DNA from: Alcanivorax quisquiliarum
GTDB taxonomy: Bacteria > Pseudomonadota > Gammaproteobacteria > Pseudomonadales > Alcanivoracaceae
Assembly: GCF_023051175.1 (NCBI RefSeq)
Contig: NZ_JALKII010000005.1
Span: forward strand, 1 to 64,000
Length of the DNA stretch: 64,000 nt
Direction of reading: 5' to 3'
The translations under genes were made by a program, and so were the position numbers. Of this stretch, positions 46,762 through 56,738 are shown piece after piece; position 1 is the first letter of the stretch, and each line of letters begins with the position of its first letter. Under the pieces are notes generated by a model. That model ran no database searches. It was not told the DNA's origin and saw only the letters and a list, made by a program, of their open reading frames with translations.

Positions 46762-48894
46762 ATGAGGCGGAGTCTGTTAGCGACCTTGGCTGTCACGCTG
46801 GTTTCACCCTGGGCGACAGCGGATCTGCGCTGGCCGCCCGCTGCGGCGGAGCTCAGCGACATGCCGGTGGTGCTCACGCCGGCGCGGCTGCGACAGCCGC
46901 AGACGGAAGTGCCGGGCAGCGTGACCGTGATAGATCGGGCGCTGATCGAGGCCAGCGGTGCTCGCGAGCTTTACCAGTTGATGCGGCTGGTGCCGGGCAT
47001 GGCCGCCGTCAACGTGGACGGCAACGTGCCCACCGTGGCCTACCATCCGACGCAGGCGCGCGATACCCGGCGCATGCTGGTGCTGGTGGATGGCCGCTCC
47101 GTTTATCAGCCCGGTTTCGCACGCGTGTTGTGGAATGATATTCCGCTTGCGATTGCCGATATCGAGCGCATAGAGATCAGCCGTGGCCCCAACGCGGCCG
47201 CCTACGGCGCCAACGCCTACACCGGCATCATCAATATCATCACCCGCCATCCGGCCGATGTGACCGACACCACGGTTGCGGCACGCGCCGGCAATAACGG
47301 CGTGCGTGATGTACGGCTGACCGATGGCCGCCGGTGGCACAGCGGTGCAATACGGCTGACTGCCACCCAGCGTGCAGACGACGGCTATGACGCACGGCAG
47401 AGCGTGTTCGGCTATCCCCAACGCGACAGCAAACGGATAGAAACGCTGGATAGTCGCGGCATCCAGCACCTGAGCGAACGCGATACCCTGGAGTTTTTCG
47501 CCGGTGGCAGCCGCAGCACCTTGCAGCGACCGGCCAACGAAGCGCTGCTGGATTTTGTCGATTACACCGAACTGCCCAGGGAAGATAATCAGGCCGCTTT
47601 TTTGCAGTTGCGCTGGTCACGCGAAATCAGCGACCGCCACCATCTACGCGTGCAGGCCTATGGCCAGCGCTCGCGCAGCATGACCCGCCAGCAACTGTGC
47701 ACGCTAGACCCGGTGACCGGCACGCGGGGGCCGGGCGGGGGCATTTTCTACAGTCGTGAAGCACGCGAGCTTTATGAGGCCAATGGCCGTGATCTGGCGG
47801 CAACCCTTGCCGGGCTGACCGCCGATCCGGGCGTGGCCGGCCGTTACATGGTGCTCGCCAGCAGCGGCGCTCCGGCGTTTTGCCATGGCTTGCGGCAAGA
47901 TATCCGCGAGCAGCGGGCTGATCTGGAAATCGAGGATACCCTGGCATTGCACGACCGGGTGCGACTGGTCAGCGGTGCCAGCATTCGGCACGAGCGAGCG
48001 TCGTCGCAATTTTTTCTGCGCGGCACGCATGAGAATCATAGCCATGCACTGTTTGCAAACCTTGAGCTGAACCCGCTTGATCCGTTGCACATCAACCTGG
48101 GCGGTTTTTATCAGCACGATGATATAAACGGCACCGCCTTCAGCCCGCGGCTGGCGATCATCTGGACACCAGCGCCGGGGCACGGCGTGAGGCTGGTACG
48201 GTCCGAGGCCGTGCGCAGCGTCGATGCCTATGAAGATCAGGCCGACACCCGCGTCTACCCGACCCGGCTGCCGGCGGCGATCCGAGACAACGCAGCGAGC
48301 TTGCTGGGATGGTCGTCACCGGAGCTGTTCGTCACTCAGCGTAGCGAAGGCGGGCTGGAGCCGGAGCGTATACTGGCCCGTGAGCTGGGTTATTTTGGCC
48401 GCATTGGCCAATTTGAGATCGATGTCCGGTTTTTCAACGAATCACTGACGAGACTGATCAGCCGTGCGGTGAACCCGTTTGTCTTCGAAGCGCGCAATGC
48501 CGACCGAGTCGATCACCGCGGCTGGGAAGCGCAGTGGGGCTGGCGTCTGCACCGCAGCCACCTGCTGCGGGTGACCGCCGCACGGGTTCTCACCGATGCC
48601 AGCGTGCGCACTGAGCGGCGCATGATCGCGCGTAACAGCGGTAGTCTGCTGTGGCGCTTCGACGTGGCGGATGGCTGGCTGTTATCCACGGCGTATTATC
48701 TGGCCAAGGACTACAACGATTTCCGCTATGAACAGGCGACGTTGCAACTGGCGCGTCGCCAGCGTATTGGCCCAACGGAACTGGAGCTGCGAGCAGTGAT
48801 TGAGCATCGATTCTCTGACCACCCCGTGGTTTTCCAAGAAAACCGTCATCGTGACCGCAGCCTTTACTGGCTCTCCGCTGCGCTGAGCTTCTGA
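46762..48894 (+). CDS. TonB-dependent receptor
   Basis: 710 residues. Signal peptide (cleavage near ATAD, residue 20), a TonB-box-like MPVVLTPARL (about 34-43), then a plug domain with VPGSVTVIDRALIEASGA, MLVLVDGRSVYQPGFARVLW and IERIEISRGPNAAAYGANAY. The rest is a barrel ending in YWLSAALSF with the terminal aromatic of outer-membrane proteins. Cys313 and Cys374 flank a long insertion that could be a disulfide-closed outer loop. The substrate is unknown. The next two genes encode a solute-binding-like protein and a sensor kinase, not a transporter. Confidence 0.9.
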   Translation: MRRSLLATLAVTLVSPWATADLRWPPAAAELSDMPVVLTPARLRQPQTEVPGSVTVIDRALIEASGARELYQLMRLVPGMAAVNVDGNVPTVAYHPTQARDTRRMLVLVDGRSVYQPGFARVLWNDIPLAIADIERIEISRGPNAAAYGANAYTGIINIITRHPADVTDTTVAARAGNNGVRDVRLTDGRRWHSGAIRLTATQRADDGYDARQSVFGYPQRDSKRIETLDSRGIQHLSERDTLEFFAGGSRSTLQRPANEALLDFVDYTELPREDNQAAFLQLRWSREISDRHHLRVQAYGQRSRSMTRQQLCTLDPVTGTRGPGGGIFYSREARELYEANGRDLAATLAGLTADPGVAGRYMVLASSGAPAFCHGLRQDIREQRADLEIEDTLALHDRVRLVSGASIRHERASSQFFLRGTHENHSHALFANLELNPLDPLHINLGGFYQHDDINGTAFSPRLAIIWTPAPGHGVRLVRSEAVRSVDAYEDQADTRVYPTRLPAAIRDNAASLLGWSSPELFVTQRSEGGLEPERILARELGYFGRIGQFEIDVRFFNESLTRLISRAVNPFVFEARNADRVDHRGWEAQWGWRLHRSHLLRVTAARVLTDASVRTERRMIARNSGSLLWRFDVADGWLLSTAYYLAKDYNDFRYEQATLQLARRQRIGPTELELRAVIEHRFSDHPVVFQENRHRDRSLYWLSAALSF

Positions 48895-48902
48895 CGGATA
48901 CC

Positions 48903-49769
48903 ATGATGAGGGCCGACCGGCCATTGGTGGCGATACTATTATTGTGCCTGGCACAGGGCGCTGCGGCTGTGTCACGCCTGGCAGTGGTGGGGGGCACGGA
49001 GGAATTCCGCACTCATTTCACCTCGGCGCTGTCTGCACAGCTTGTCGCCGGGGGGCTGCCCGCACCGGCCATTGCCGCACCGCGCCGCAGCGACCTGGTG
49101 CTGGCGCTCGGCGACGAGGCATTTCAAGAGGCGTTGCACCTGAACCGGCCCGTGCTTGGCCTGTTTATCTCACGCAATATCGCATTGGAAGCGTTTACCG
49201 CCGGCTGTGCCTGTTCTGCCTTTTTCAGTGAAGCGGACCCCGTGCGGCAGCTGCGTCTGGCGCAGGCATTATTCCCCGCCGCCCGTCGCATCGGGCTGAT
49301 TACCAGCCCGGAAACAAGCTGGGTGGCGGGCTTGCTGGCCCCTTATGCGGAGCGGGAATCACTGCTGTTGGTGCACACAGCGCTGGCGGACAGCAATGCG
49401 CTGGCTCGTGAGTTGCCGCGACTGCTGCCGCAGGTCGATCTGTTGCTCGCCATCAGCGACGAGCGGCTCTACAGCGAAGCGACGGCGCGGCTGATCCTGC
49501 TGACCAGCTACCGCCAGAACAAGCCTGTGATCGGGCCAGATGAGCTGTTCGTGCAGGCCGGCAGCGTTGCTACCAGTTACAGTAGCGGCGCCGACATGGT
49601 CAAACAGGCCGCCCGAGCGGTGCTGGATTTTGCCGAGCGCGGCTGGCTGCCGCCGCCGGATTTTGCCAACGTATTTTCGCTACGACTCAACAGCCATGTG
49701 GTGCGCGCCTACGACGTGCCCATGGTGGACCCGGACGCTCTGCAACGGCAATTGGAGGCTGGACAGTGA
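48903..49769 (+). CDS. Periplasmic solute-binding-like protein (ABC_sub_bind type)
   Basis: 288 residues with a signal peptide (cleavage near GAAAV, about residue 22). The fold looks like the ABC_sub_bind family: SRLAVVGGTEEF, an LGLFISRNIALEAF strand, the FFSEADPVRQLRLAQALFPA helix, RRIGLITSPETSW and a second domain with VDLLLAISDERLYS and NKPVIGPDELFVQAG. ATG 48906 is an alternative start. There is no permease or ATPase nearby. Its stop overlaps the kinase start (GTGA), so a sensory-partner role is more likely than transport (inference). Confidence 0.8.
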   Translation: MMRADRPLVAILLLCLAQGAAAVSRLAVVGGTEEFRTHFTSALSAQLVAGGLPAPAIAAPRRSDLVLALGDEAFQEALHLNRPVLGLFISRNIALEAFTAGCACSAFFSEADPVRQLRLAQALFPAARRIGLITSPETSWVAGLLAPYAERESLLLVHTALADSNALARELPRLLPQVDLLLAISDERLYSEATARLILLTSYRQNKPVIGPDELFVQAGSVATSYSSGADMVKQAARAVLDFAERGWLPPPDFANVFSLRLNSHVVRAYDVPMVDPDALQRQLEAGQ

Positions 49770-51703
49770 AACAGGCTACGCGCCCGCCACGACACCACCC
49801 CTTGCGCCAACAGCTCCAGTGGCTGGGCATCCTGCCGGCGCTGATTTTGCTGATCCTGTTGCTGGGCCTGCTGACCTGGCAGCGCTTTGGTGACGTCGAA
49901 GCGGAGCTTGATGGTAAAGGCCGCTTTGTCGTGCGGCATCTTGCATCGGCATCGGAATACGGCGTGCTCTCAGGCAACTACGAAGATCTGCGCCAGCAAG
50001 CACGCCTGGCGCTGCAAGACCCGGAAGTGCGTTATGTGCTGTTCACCGACATTGAAGGAGCGGTGCTGCTTTATCAGGGGGCCGAGGAGCATGACGCACT
50101 GGCCGAGCAGCACCAGGAATCACTGCGCACTTATCGGGCCCGTATCTATCGCCAGCCGCTGCTACTGGCAGCAGACGTGGCGCCGATGCTGCCTGTGGCA
50201 GCGCCGTTGCGGCCGGAAGCCATCGGCGAGGTAACGCTGGGATTATCAAACGCCTCGGTAACCGCCCGGCAGCGAGAGATCCTGCTGGCCTCGCTGGCAC
50301 CCGCGCTGGCGGCAGTGATCGCCGCCTTGTGGATTGCGGCACGACTCGCACGCACGATTGCCGCACCGATCAATCAGCTTTCACAGCTGGTGCGCCAGAT
50401 ACGCGGCGGCGGCTACCATGTGCGCGGCAGCCAGCCCCTGCAAGGTGAGCTGGCTGGCCTGCAGAACGATATCAATGAACTGGCTGCCGCACTGGAGCGA
50501 GCGCGCCGCGAGCAGGATGCAGCGATGGCCGATCTGCGCGAAGCGCGGCAGCGCGCAGAAGCTGCAAGCCAGGCGAAAAGCGGCTTTCTCGCCATGATGA
50601 GCCATGAGCTGCGCACGCCGATGAACGGCGTGGTGGGCATGCTGCAACTGCTGGAAACCAGCCCGCTGAGCCGCGAGCAGCGCGAATACGCAGCCGCGGC
50701 GATTCAGTCCACCAACCATCTGCTGGAGGTGGTCAACGACATTCTGGATTTCTCTCGTATCGAGTCCGGGCGCATGACCACCGAGCAATTATTCTTCGCC
50801 CCGGAAGAATTATTGCGCAACTGCGTGGCCAACTTCCGCTACCTGGCCCAGCAAAAAGGTTTGCAACTGAATCTGGAAGGCATGGAGGCGCTGACCGGGC
50901 TGGAGGTGCGTTCCGACCCGACCCGTATGCGGCAGATATTGAGCAACTTGCTTGCCAACGCCATCAAATTCACGGATCACGGGCAGGTGACGGTGCGTGC
51001 CGCAGCGGAGCTGGTGGAAGGCTCCAGCCGCGTGGTGCTGTATCTGATCGTCGCCGACACCGGCATCGGTATCGCCGCCGACAAGCTGGACGGGCTCTTT
51101 GATGCGTTCTCGCAGGTGGATTCTTCCACCTCCCGGCGCTACGGCGGCGCCGGCCTCGGGCTGGCGATTTCCCGGCGGCTGTGCACCATGCTGGGCGGCC
51201 AGCTGGAGGTGGATTCTACCCTCGGCGAAGGCACCTGCTTTACCGCTACCTTCACCCTCGACAGCCGGCCCCGCAGCGAGCGTTTGCGTAGTGACGGTGC
51301 CCAGGAGCGTTCGCCGCAATTACAGGGCCGTGTATTGCTGGTGGAAGACAACGCCATCAACCGCATGGTGGCGCAGCGCATGCTCGGCAACACAGGCCTG
51401 GCGATCAGCACCGCTGAAAACGGCGAACAAGCGCTGGTGTTGTTGGAAACCGAGACGTTTGATTGTGTGCTGATGGATATTCAGATGCCGGTGCTGGACG
51501 GGCTGGAAGCCACCCGGCAACTGCGCCAGCGCGAGCGGGCGACAGGGCGGCGGCGCACACCGGTGGTGGCATTGACTGCCAATGCCCTGGCCGGGGAGCG
51601 AGAGCGCTGCCTGGCGGCTGGCATGGATGATTACCTGCCCAAGCCGTTCCAGCGCCGCAAATTGCTGAACGTGGTGGCCCGCTATCTGACACACACAGCG
51701 TAG
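49766..51703 (+). CDS. Hybrid sensor histidine kinase/response regulator (BarA-like)
   Basis: 645 residues from GTG 49766. Order: membrane helix (about 18-36), a periplasmic domain (about 37-170) with the BarA-like start RHLASASEYGVLSGNYEDL, a second helix (about 175-195), a HAMP segment and coiled coil, then the kinase. The phosphorylated histidine is His280 in MMSHELRTPMNG; the N box (LSNLLANAIKF) and G boxes (DTGIGIAADK, GGAGLGLAISRRL) are intact. The receiver domain has VLLVEDNAINRMVAQRML, Asp571 in VLMDIQMPVLDG and LPKPF. No Hpt domain is present and no separate response regulator is nearby. Confidence 0.93.
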   Translation: MKQATRPPRHHPLRQQLQWLGILPALILLILLLGLLTWQRFGDVEAELDGKGRFVVRHLASASEYGVLSGNYEDLRQQARLALQDPEVRYVLFTDIEGAVLLYQGAEEHDALAEQHQESLRTYRARIYRQPLLLAADVAPMLPVAAPLRPEAIGEVTLGLSNASVTARQREILLASLAPALAAVIAALWIAARLARTIAAPINQLSQLVRQIRGGGYHVRGSQPLQGELAGLQNDINELAAALERARREQDAAMADLREARQRAEAASQAKSGFLAMMSHELRTPMNGVVGMLQLLETSPLSREQREYAAAAIQSTNHLLEVVNDILDFSRIESGRMTTEQLFFAPEELLRNCVANFRYLAQQKGLQLNLEGMEALTGLEVRSDPTRMRQILSNLLANAIKFTDHGQVTVRAAAELVEGSSRVVLYLIVADTGIGIAADKLDGLFDAFSQVDSSTSRRYGGAGLGLAISRRLCTMLGGQLEVDSTLGEGTCFTATFTLDSRPRSERLRSDGAQERSPQLQGRVLLVEDNAINRMVAQRMLGNTGLAISTAENGEQALVLLETETFDCVLMDIQMPVLDGLEATRQLRQRERATGRRRTPVVALTANALAGERERCLAAGMDDYLPKPFQRRKLLNVVARYLTHTA

Positions 51704-51846
51704 GCCGGGCGAGATAGACGGCGAGCGCCAGCGGCAATGGTGCCAAAGCGCCGCGCCAAGCCAGCGGCGGGAAGTGCCAAAGCGTCACCGCGCTGGCATC
51801 AGCGCTGCCGATACCGCTACACCGGCGCAGGCGTTGCGCAATAACG

Positions 51847-53223
51847 CTACTCCCGATCGTCGGCCACATGCACAGCGATCACTTCGGATTCCACTTCACC
51901 ATCCACCAGACGCGTGCGCAAGCGAGCGCCTGGCGTGGCGCTGGCCACGGAGCGTAGCGCCGCGCCCTCGATAAAGCTGATGCTGTATCCGCGCCCCAGC
52001 GTGGCCAGCGGGCTGGCGGTATGCAGCCGTTGGCCGAGCTGCGCCAGCTCCCGTTGCGCCTGCTTCAGTTGCCTTGGCACAGGCGGCACCAGCCGGCGGG
52101 CAAGCGCGTTCACTTCCTGTTGCCGGCGAGCCAGCAGCGCCGCCGGGCTCTGCGCGTGCAGGCGGCGCGATAGCTGATGGGCTCGCTGGCCAGCCAGTGC
52201 CAACTGATGGCGAATCTGTCGCCGCAAACGTGCATCCAGCTCATCCAGCTGCTGGGCATGTTGCTCCAGCCGCTCACGCGGGTGCCGCAGGCGGCGGCGC
52301 AGGGCAGTGAGCTGCTCCGCCTGCTGCCGCAGCACCGCCTGCATCTGGCGAGCCAGACGACGAGCCGCCACCGCCAGCTGATCCTGCACCAGCGACAGAT
52401 CCGGGCCGACCAGCTCCGCCGCCGCGGATGGCGTAGGCGCCCGCACGTCGGCCGTGAAATCCGTCAGCCCGGTATCGACCTCGTGGCCCACGGCGGAGAC
52501 CACAGGAATGCCGCTGGTAGCCACATCGCGAGCCAGTTGCTCATCATTGAATGCCCACAAATCCTCCAGTGAGCCACCGCCCCGTGCCAGAATCAGCACA
52601 TCGCATTCGGCGCGCGCATTGGCCAGCGCCAGCGCCGCTCGCAACTGAGCGGGAGCATCGCGGCCTTGCACTGCGGCCGGGTACACCAGCACCGGAATCT
52701 GCGGGCAGCGGCGGGCCAGCACATGCAGGATGTCGCGGATCACCGCCCCGCTGGGCGAGGTGATAACGCCGATCTGACGCGGCAGCGCCGGCAGCGGCCG
52801 CTTGCGCGCCGTGTCGAACAGCCCCTCGGCGTGCAACTTGGCCTTGAGCGCCTCGAACTCCTGCCGCAGCCGGCCTTCGCCCGCTTCCTCCATGTGCTCC
52901 ACCACCAGCTGGAAGCTGCCACGGGGCACATACAGCGTCACCCTGGCCCGCACCAGCACCTGCAAACCATTGCGCGGCGTGAAGCGCAGCAACTGGTTGC
53001 GATTGCGGAACATGGCCGCCGTCACCTGGGCACGATCGTCCTTCAGGCTGAAATACAGATGCCCGGAAGCGGGGCGCGACAAATTGGAAAGTTCGGCCTC
53101 CAGCCAGATCAGCGGGAAGCCGCCTTCCAGCAGACCCTGGGCCTCCAGATTCAGTCGGGAAACGCTGTAAACACGGCGTTCTGCCACCGGGTGGCCGCGC
53201 AGGATATCAAGGTCTTTGCTCAT
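51847..53223 (-). CDS. xseA: Exodeoxyribonuclease VII large subunit
   Basis: 458 residues from ATG 53223 (MSKDLDILRG); an ATG at 53274 would add 17 residues but lies in the guaB promoter. The enzyme degrades single-stranded DNA together with XseB. The N-terminal OB domain (VYSVSRLNLEAQGLLE, PASGHLYFSLKDD, LVRARVTLYVPRGSFQLVVE) is followed by the catalytic domain with IGVITSPSGAVIRDILHVL, LARGGGSLEDLWAFNDE and SAVGHEVDTGLTDFTAD. A long coiled coil (about 275-390) completes it. xseB is not in the window. Divergent from guaB. Confidence 0.95.
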   Translation of the reverse strand: MSKDLDILRGHPVAERRVYSVSRLNLEAQGLLEGGFPLIWLEAELSNLSRPASGHLYFSLKDDRAQVTAAMFRNRNQLLRFTPRNGLQVLVRARVTLYVPRGSFQLVVEHMEEAGEGRLRQEFEALKAKLHAEGLFDTARKRPLPALPRQIGVITSPSGAVIRDILHVLARRCPQIPVLVYPAAVQGRDAPAQLRAALALANARAECDVLILARGGGSLEDLWAFNDEQLARDVATSGIPVVSAVGHEVDTGLTDFTADVRAPTPSAAAELVGPDLSLVQDQLAVAARRLARQMQAVLRQQAEQLTALRRRLRHPRERLEQHAQQLDELDARLRRQIRHQLALAGQRAHQLSRRLHAQSPAALLARRQQEVNALARRLVPPVPRQLKQAQRELAQLGQRLHTASPLATLGRGYSISFIEGAALRSVASATPGARLRTRLVDGEVESEVIAVHVADDRE

Positions 53224-53273
53224 GGCCGGCAGTCTAGCGGGTTCCGCCGGCGCCTGCGCGCTTACGATTGACA

Positions 53274-53302
53274 TTTACCCGAAACCGTAGAGAGCCTATA
53301 AT
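53274..53302 (+). promoter_or_regulatory. guaB promoter
   Basis: TTTACC (53274-53279) and a perfect TATAAT (53297-53302) stand 17 bases apart, 39 bases before the guaB start. A TTGACA at 53268-53273 is too far away (23 bases) to pair with this -10. No purine-repressor-like palindrome is evident. Confidence 0.65.
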
Positions 53303-53341
53303 TGACCGCTTAATTTTCGCCCACATCTGGTACGGTGCCTT

Positions 53342-54811
53342 ATGCTCAGAATTGTGCAAGAAGCACTGACATTCGATGACGTCCTTCTGATTCCCGCTTT
53401 CTCTGAAGTACTGCCTGCGGATGTCTGTCTTAAAACCCGTCTGACACGTGAGATCAGCCTCAATATTCCGCTGGTTTCTGCGGCTATGGATACCGTGACT
53501 GAGCATCGCCTGGCCATCGGCATGGCGCAGGAAGGCGGCATTGGTATCCTCCACAAGAATATGGAGATCGAGGATCAGGCGCGCCACGTGCGGCTGGTGA
53601 AGAAATTCGAGAGCGGCGTCGTCAAAGATCCGATCACGGTCAGCCCCGATACCACCGTTGCCCAACTGTTGCGCATCACCAAGGCGAACAATATCTCAGG
53701 CGTGCCGGTGGTTTCCGGCGACAGCGTGGTGGGCATCGTGACCAGCCGCGATACGCGCTTCGTGACCGAATACAATCAGCCGGTCTCGGCGGTGATGACC
53801 GGCAAGGATCGGCTGGTGACCGTCAAGGAAGGCGCCAGCGCCGATGAGGTGCAGCACCTGCTGCACCGCCACCGCATTGAAAAAGTGCTGATCGTGAACG
53901 AAGCCGGCGAGCTGCGCGGGCTGGTCACGGTGAAAGATATCGAGAAATCCGCCATGTTCCCCAACGCGTGCAAGGATTCGCTTGGCCGGTTGCGCGTCGG
54001 TGCGGCAGTCGGCACCGGTGCGGATACCGATGCCCGTGTCGAAGCACTGGTGGATGCCGGAGTGGACGTGATCGTGGTGGATACCGCCCATGGCCACTCC
54101 CACGGTGTCATCAATCGCGTGGCATGGATCAAGAAGCACTACCCGCAGATTCAGGTGGTGGGCGGCAATATTGCCACCGCCGATGCCGCGATTGCCCTGG
54201 CAGAAGCCGGCGCGGATGCAGTGAAAGTGGGCATCGGCCCCGGCTCCATCTGCACCACGCGCATTGTCGCCGGGATCGGCGTACCGCAAATCTCGGCGGT
54301 ATCCGATGTGGCCGATGCGCTGGCAAAATACGACATACCGCTGATTTCGGACGGCGGTGTGCGTTTCTCCGGTGATGTTGCGAAAGCCGTTGCCGCGGGC
54401 GCCAGCTGCATCATGATCGGCTCGCTGCTGGCGGGTACGGAAGAGGCGCCGGGCGAAGTGGAGCTGTTCCAGGGCGGCTATTACAAGGCCTACCGTGGCA
54501 TGGGCTCACTGGGCGCCATGTCCGGCAAGTCGAACTCCAGCGACCGCTATTTCCAGGATGCTTCGGCAGGCGTGGAAAAGCTGGTACCGGAAGGCATCGA
54601 AGGCCGCGTGCCCTACAAAGGCCCGATGACCAATATCGTGCACCAGCTGATCGGCGGCCTGCGTGCCTCCATGGGTTATACGGGTTGCAGCAACATCGAC
54701 GAAATGCGCACCAAGCCCCAGTTCGTGAAAATCACGGGCGCCGGCATGAAAGAGTCGCACGTTCACGATGTGACCATCACCAAAGAAGCACCCAACTACC
54801 CGATAGGGTGA
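53342..54811 (+). CDS. guaB: Inosine-5'-monophosphate dehydrogenase
   Basis: 489 residues. It oxidises IMP to XMP with NAD, the committed step to GMP. The barrel is interrupted by two CBS domains (about 95-205: [38 protein letters not shown]). The catalytic cysteine is in [15 protein letters not shown], and the flap region includes [19 protein letters not shown]. Operon with guaA downstream, though a terminator lies between. Confidence 0.98.
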   Translation: MLRIVQEALTFDDVLLIPAFSEVLPADVCLKTRLTREISLNIPLVSAAMDTVTEHRLAIGMAQEGGIGILHKNMEIEDQARHVRLVKKFESGVVKDPITVSPDTTVAQLLRITKANNISGVPVVSGDSVVGIVTSRDTRFVTEYNQPVSAVMTGKDRLVTVKEGASADEVQHLLHRHRIEKVLIVNEAGELRGLVTVKDIEKSAMFPNACKDSLGRLRVGAAVGTGADTDARVEALVDAGVDVIVVDTAHGHSHGVINRVAWIKKHYPQIQVVGGNIATADAAIALAEAGADAVKVGIGPGSICTTRIVAGIGVPQISAVSDVADALAKYDIPLISDGGVRFSGDVAKAVAAGASCIMIGSLLAGTEEAPGEVELFQGGYYKAYRGMGSLGAMSGKSNSSDRYFQDASAGVEKLVPEGIEGRVPYKGPMTNIVHQLIGGLRASMGYTGCSNIDEMRTKPQFVKITGAGMKESHVHDVTITKEAPNYPIG

Positions 54812-54837
54812 TTCAAGGGTTTCAGCAACAGGCACGG

Positions 54838-54900
54838 CAGGCGCCGGGAACCCGGCGCCTGAACCAGACCGGTCGAGCCCGCTCGGCCGTTTTGTTTTTT
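54838..54900 (+). terminator. Two hairpins between guaB and guaA, the second a terminator
   Basis: A long GC hairpin (CAGGCGCCGGG 54838-54848 with CCCGGCGCCTG 54851-54861) is followed by a second stem, CGGTCGAG (54870-54877) with CTCGGCCG (54882-54889), ending in TTTTGTTTTTT. The second fits an intrinsic terminator. It could lower guaA expression relative to guaB. Confidence 0.75.
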
Positions 54901-54987
54901 GTAGCGTCGGCCGCCCGCCATCGGGCCGCCGGCCGATAAACACAGCGCACGGGCGTAACGCCCTGGCAAGCACCGGAACGGCGGCAC

Positions 54988-56559
54988 ATGAAAGATATTC
55001 ATTCACAACGTATCCTGATTCTTGATTTCGGCTCGCAATACACGCAGCTGATTGGCCGCCGCGTGCGCGAAATCGGGGTCTATTGTGAAATCCGCGCGTT
55101 CGACATGAGCGACGCCGAGCTGCGCGAATTCCGGCCGGCCGGAATTATCCTCTCCGGTGGCCCTGAAACCCTGACAGTAACAGAAGCGCCACGAGTACCG
55201 CAGGCCGTGTTCGAGCTTGGCGTCCCCGTGCTGGGTATCTGCTACGGCATGCAGGCCATGGCCGCGCAGCTTGGTGGCGCCGTCATCAACGGCGAGAAGC
55301 ACGAGTTCGGCTATGCCCGTGTGGAAAAGGTGGATGCCAACACACTGCTTGACGGCATCGTCGATCACGAAGAAGACGCCCGCAATTTCCTCGATGTGTG
55401 GATGAGCCACGGCGACCGTGTTGGTGCAGTGCCGGAAGGCTTTGTCGTCGCCGCACGCACCGATGCCTGCCCGGTTGCCGCCATGGCGGATGACCAGCGC
55501 CGCCTGTACGGCGTGCAGTTCCACCCGGAAGTGACCCACACCCTGCAGGGTGGCCGCCTGCTGGAGCGTTTCGTGCGCGACATCTGCGCCTGCGAAAAGC
55601 TGTGGACACCGGGCAACATCATCGACGATGCCATCGCACAGATTCGCCGCACCGTGGGTGATGAAGAGGTCATCCTCGGCCTCTCCGGTGGCGTGGACTC
55701 CTCAGTCGTCGCGGCATTGCTGCACAAGGCCATCGGCGACCAGCTGACCTGTGTGTTCGTCGACAACGGCCTGCTACGCCACCGCGAGGGCGAGCAGGTA
55801 ATGGAAATGTTTGCCGAAAACATGGGCGTGAAAGTGATCCGCGTCGATGCGGAAGAGATCTTTCTCAGCCGCCTGACCGGTATCACCGATCCGGAGCAGA
55901 AGCGCAAGATCATCGGCAATACCTTCATCGATATCTTCGACGCCGAGGCCGCCAAACTCGCCAATGCAAACTGGCTGGCCCAAGGCACCATTTATCCCGA
56001 CGTGATCGAATCGGCCGCCAGCAAAACCGGTAAAGCGCATGTGATCAAATCCCACCACAACGTGGGCGGCCTGCCCGAGCACATGAAACTGAAACTGGTC
56101 GAGCCATTGCGCGAACTGTTCAAGGACGAAGTACGCAAGATCGGCCTGGAGCTCGGCCTGCCGTATGACATGGTCTACCGCCACCCCTTCCCCGGCCCCG
56201 GCCTTGGCGTGCGCATCCTCGGCGAAGTGAAAAAAGAATACGCCGAAACCCTGCGCCTGGCCGACCACATCTTCATCACCGAGCTGCACGAAGCCGGCCT
56301 GTACCACAAAACCAGCCAGGCATTTGCCGTGTTCCTGCCGGTGAAATCCGTTGGCGTCGTCGGCGATGCCCGGCGCTACGAATACGTCGTCGCGCTGCGT
56401 GCAGTAGAAACCATCGACTTCATGACCGCCCGCTGGGCGCACCTGCCGTACGAATTCCTGGAAAAAGTATCCAGCCGGATCATCAATGAAATTCCGGGGA
56501 TCAGCCGGGTGACTTATGATATTTCTTCGAAGCCACCGGCGACGATTGAGTGGGAATGA
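54988..56559 (+). CDS. guaA: GMP synthase (glutamine-hydrolysing)
   Basis: 523 residues. The N-terminal class I amidotransferase domain has the nucleophile in [15 protein letters not shown] and [10 protein letters not shown]. The ATP-pyrophosphatase domain has the [15 protein letters not shown]-loop. The C-terminal dimerisation domain includes [16 protein letters not shown], and the protein ends in KPPATIEWE as in the family. It aminates XMP to GMP. Starts 176 bases after guaB. Confidence 0.98.
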   Translation: MKDIHSQRILILDFGSQYTQLIGRRVREIGVYCEIRAFDMSDAELREFRPAGIILSGGPETLTVTEAPRVPQAVFELGVPVLGICYGMQAMAAQLGGAVINGEKHEFGYARVEKVDANTLLDGIVDHEEDARNFLDVWMSHGDRVGAVPEGFVVAARTDACPVAAMADDQRRLYGVQFHPEVTHTLQGGRLLERFVRDICACEKLWTPGNIIDDAIAQIRRTVGDEEVILGLSGGVDSSVVAALLHKAIGDQLTCVFVDNGLLRHREGEQVMEMFAENMGVKVIRVDAEEIFLSRLTGITDPEQKRKIIGNTFIDIFDAEAAKLANANWLAQGTIYPDVIESAASKTGKAHVIKSHHNVGGLPEHMKLKLVEPLRELFKDEVRKIGLELGLPYDMVYRHPFPGPGLGVRILGEVKKEYAETLRLADHIFITELHEAGLYHKTSQAFAVFLPVKSVGVVGDARRYEYVVALRAVETIDFMTARWAHLPYEFLEKVSSRIINEIPGISRVTYDISSKPPATIEWE

Positions 56560-56605
56560 TTGGCCGTCTGGCACCATCAGGCATCTGAAGGCATAAAACG
56601 CCGCT

Positions 56606-56630
56606 AAGCCCGCGAAATTGCGGGCTTTTT
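56606..56630 (+). terminator. Terminator after guaA
   Basis: AAGCCCGC (56606-56613) pairs with GCGGGCTT (56620-56627) around a 6-nt loop, ending in five Ts. Confidence 0.9.
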
Positions 56631-56738
56631 GGTAATTGGTCGAGCCTGCCGTACCTGTCGCTCCACCGAAAGGGGTATGGTTCTTGTCGTTTGTATGGTT
56701 GACAGTGCCGGCCTGCGGCTGCTGTCAGTGACGGCGGG

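Noticed and set aside
51704-51846. Possible small gene or RNA between the hybrid kinase and xseA
   Set aside because: Only a short direct repeat (GTGCCAAAGCG, twice) is visible; no stem with U-tract and no credible frame.
53268-53273. TTGACA as the guaB -35
   Set aside because: It is 23 bases from the TATAAT, too far for a standard promoter; TTTACC at 53274 has the right spacing.
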